Source: SAR92 bacterium BACL16 MAG-120619-bin48 (GTDB lineage Bacteria; Pseudomonadota; Gammaproteobacteria; Pseudomonadales; Porticoccaceae). From it: a stretch of 37,482 nt of DNA. Position 1 is the stretch's first letter; the number at the start of each line of letters is the position of its first letter. Both the position numbers and the translations under genes were made by a program. The notes beneath the pieces are model-generated. The model worked only from the letters and a program-made list of their open reading frames with translations. It was not told the DNA's origin and searched no databases. The stretch is taken from the NCBI GenBank assembly GCA_001438605.1, contig LIDE01000035.1, positions 1 to 37,482 of the forward strand, read 5' to 3'. Shown piece after piece: positions 36,865 through 37,482 of this stretch.

Positions 36865-36947
36865 AAGTGTACGGGGCTGTTACCCGCTACGGCTGCCTAT
36901 TTCAAGGCATTACACTTCTATGTTTGCCCGGCAAAAATCTGCCGGAC
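36865..36947 (-). other. Structured rpsJ-rplC intergenic RNA element (candidate)
   Basis: In transcript order, an 8-bp hairpin comes first (36940-36947 pairing with 36926-36933, one G-U, 6-nt loop). A possible three-way junction follows. Outer stem: AAGTGTA (36911-36917) with TACACTT (36865-36871). Inner stems: TGCCT/AGGCA (36905-36909 with 36894-36898) and CGGG/CCCG (36883-36886 with 36872-36875). The outer stem ends two nucleotides from the TGAGG at the rplC ribosome binding site. The structure was found by eye; the function is inferred. Confidence 0.5.
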
Positions 36948-36960
36948 CGCTACACCCGCT

Positions 36961-37272
36961 TTAGCTCAAACTGATTTGAACTTCGACGCCTGCAGCAAGA
37001 TTCAATTTCATAAGCGCATCAACAGTTTTTTCTGTTGGCTCGACAATATCGATTAAGCGCTTGTGCGTGCGAATTTCATACTGGTCGCGCGCGTCTTTAT
37101 TTACGTGTGGAGAGATCAGTACAGTGTACTTTTCCTTCCGTGTCGGCAAAGGGATTGGACCCCTTATTTGCGCACCAGTGCGGCGTGCCGTTTCAACAAT
37201 CTCCTGCGTAGACGTATCGATCAACTTGTGATCAAACGCCTTGAGGCGAATCCTGATGCTTTGGTTTTGCAT
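36961..37272 (-). CDS. rpsJ: 30S ribosomal protein S10
   Basis: First gene of the S10 operon; S10 acts in the 30S head and, in E. coli, as NusE in antitermination. The 103 residues begin [19 protein letters not shown] and contain [45 protein letters not shown] lies about 10 nt before the ATG. Its promoter is about 75-100 bp upstream, and a 111-nt gap separates it from rplC. Confidence 0.98.
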   Translation of the reverse strand: MQNQSIRIRLKAFDHKLIDTSTQEIVETARRTGAQIRGPIPLPTRKEKYTVLISPHVNKDARDQYEIRTHKRLIDIVEPTEKTVDALMKLNLAAGVEVQISLS

Positions 37273-37344
37273 GGAATCGAAACTCCGCTATCTCTACTAG
37301 AACTCCAGAGCAAACTACTGTTTAGCCCCGAAAAATGAGCGCGA

Positions 37345-37373
37345 ATTCTAGTGCCGGCTCTGGGGACTGTCAA
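37345..37373 (-). promoter_or_regulatory. S10 operon promoter
   Basis: On the minus strand, a perfect -35 TTGACA (37368-37373) and TAGAAT (37345-37350) are spaced 17 bp. The next bases TCGCGC make a GC-rich discriminator, a feature of promoters under stringent control. AT-rich sequence about 25-40 bp further upstream could act as an UP element. Transcription should start near 37338, giving a leader of about 66 nt. Confidence 0.88.
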
Positions 37374-37445
37374 GCAAATTTGCGCCTGAAGCCAAATTAA
37401 TTAAAAGCTCTGCAATAAAGAGTGATGCACATTTATACAGAGGGT

Positions 37446-37471
37446 AAAAAAGGGGCCGTAAAGGCCCCTTT
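37446..37471 (-). terminator. Intrinsic terminator of the gene upstream of the S10 operon
   Basis: A 9-bp stem AAAGGGGCC/GGCCCCTTT (37449-37457 with 37463-37471) and 5-nt loop, followed on the minus strand by a T6 run. It therefore ends a minus-strand transcript entering from beyond the right edge, probably tuf by conserved gene order (inference). Confidence 0.85.
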
Positions 37472-37482
37472 GCAATGCAACT

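Noticed and set aside
1-37482. Mobile elements, tRNA genes, toxin-antitoxin, phage defence or biosynthetic clusters
   Set aside because: Every sizeable region is accounted for by recognised core genes. No terminal inverted repeats, transposase motifs, cloverleaf tRNA sequences or defence-type domains were seen.

Overview
The window is a continuous stretch of core chromosome from a Gram-negative gammaproteobacterium. Outer-membrane lipopolysaccharide assembly (LptD, LptE), SurA, apolipoprotein N-acyltransferase, a type II secretion ATPase, the AmgK/MurU peptidoglycan-recycling branch and the order S10-spc-alpha ribosomal operons followed by rplQ all point there. RpoA and several ribosomal proteins read most like Pseudomonas-type sequences, so I infer a Pseudomonadales/Cellvibrionales-like, possibly marine, organism. 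Genus cannot be fixed from sequence alone. Genes are tightly packed. No gene-free stretch exceeds about 300 bases; the longest are about 210 at the right edge and about 190 upstream of leuS and lptD. I see no tRNA, rRNA, CRISPR array, insertion sequence, prophage or pseudogene.

Layout. (1) 1-1856, minus strand: the 5' part of gspE, running off the left edge, and a DUF1820 gene. A 16-bp tandem repeat lies between them. (2) 1985-7854, plus strand: miaB, phoH-like ybeZ, ybeY, corC, lnt and an exported peroxiredoxin, covering tRNA modification, RNA/ribosome maintenance and envelope lipoprotein maturation. (3) 7851-8231, minus: a YjbR-family gene. (4) 8422-12631, plus: leuS, lptE, holA. (5) 12673-16415, minus: amgK, murU, a VanZ-like gene, a DUF2007 gene and a DASS/SLC13 transporter, each start overlapping the previous stop as ATGA. 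(6) 16601-23426, plus: lptD, surA, pdxA, rsmA, apaG, apaH, divergent from amgK. (7) 23602-37272, minus: S10 operon (rpsJ to rpsQ), spc operon (rplN to rpmJ) and alpha operon (rpsM, rpsK, rpsD, rpoA, rplQ), complete and in canonical order. It runs from a near-consensus promoter at about 37345-37373 to a perfect-hairpin bidirectional terminator at 23562-23586.

Functionally, LptE and LptD form the outer-membrane LPS translocon and SurA is the chaperone for LptD. AmgK and MurU send cell-wall MurNAc back to UDP-MurNAc. Lnt completes lipoproteins such as LptE. The right third is the translation machinery together with SecY and the RNA polymerase alpha subunit.

Nothing here looks like a wholly new multi-gene system. 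The best leads are small: a structured 111-nt gap between rpsJ and rplC (hairpin plus a possible three-way junction ending next to the rplC ribosome binding site), an inverted repeat abutting the leuS -10 element, the 16-bp repeat ahead of gspE, and the five-gene ATGA-coupled chain around amgK/murU. Several starts were moved from the longest reading frame on ribosome binding site or homology grounds (ybeY, the peroxiredoxin, yjbR, DUF2007, lptD, surA, rpoA, rplO, rpsH, rpmC, rplV, rplD). rpmJ, rpsS and rplV use GTG, and amgK appears to lack an ATG or GTG start.
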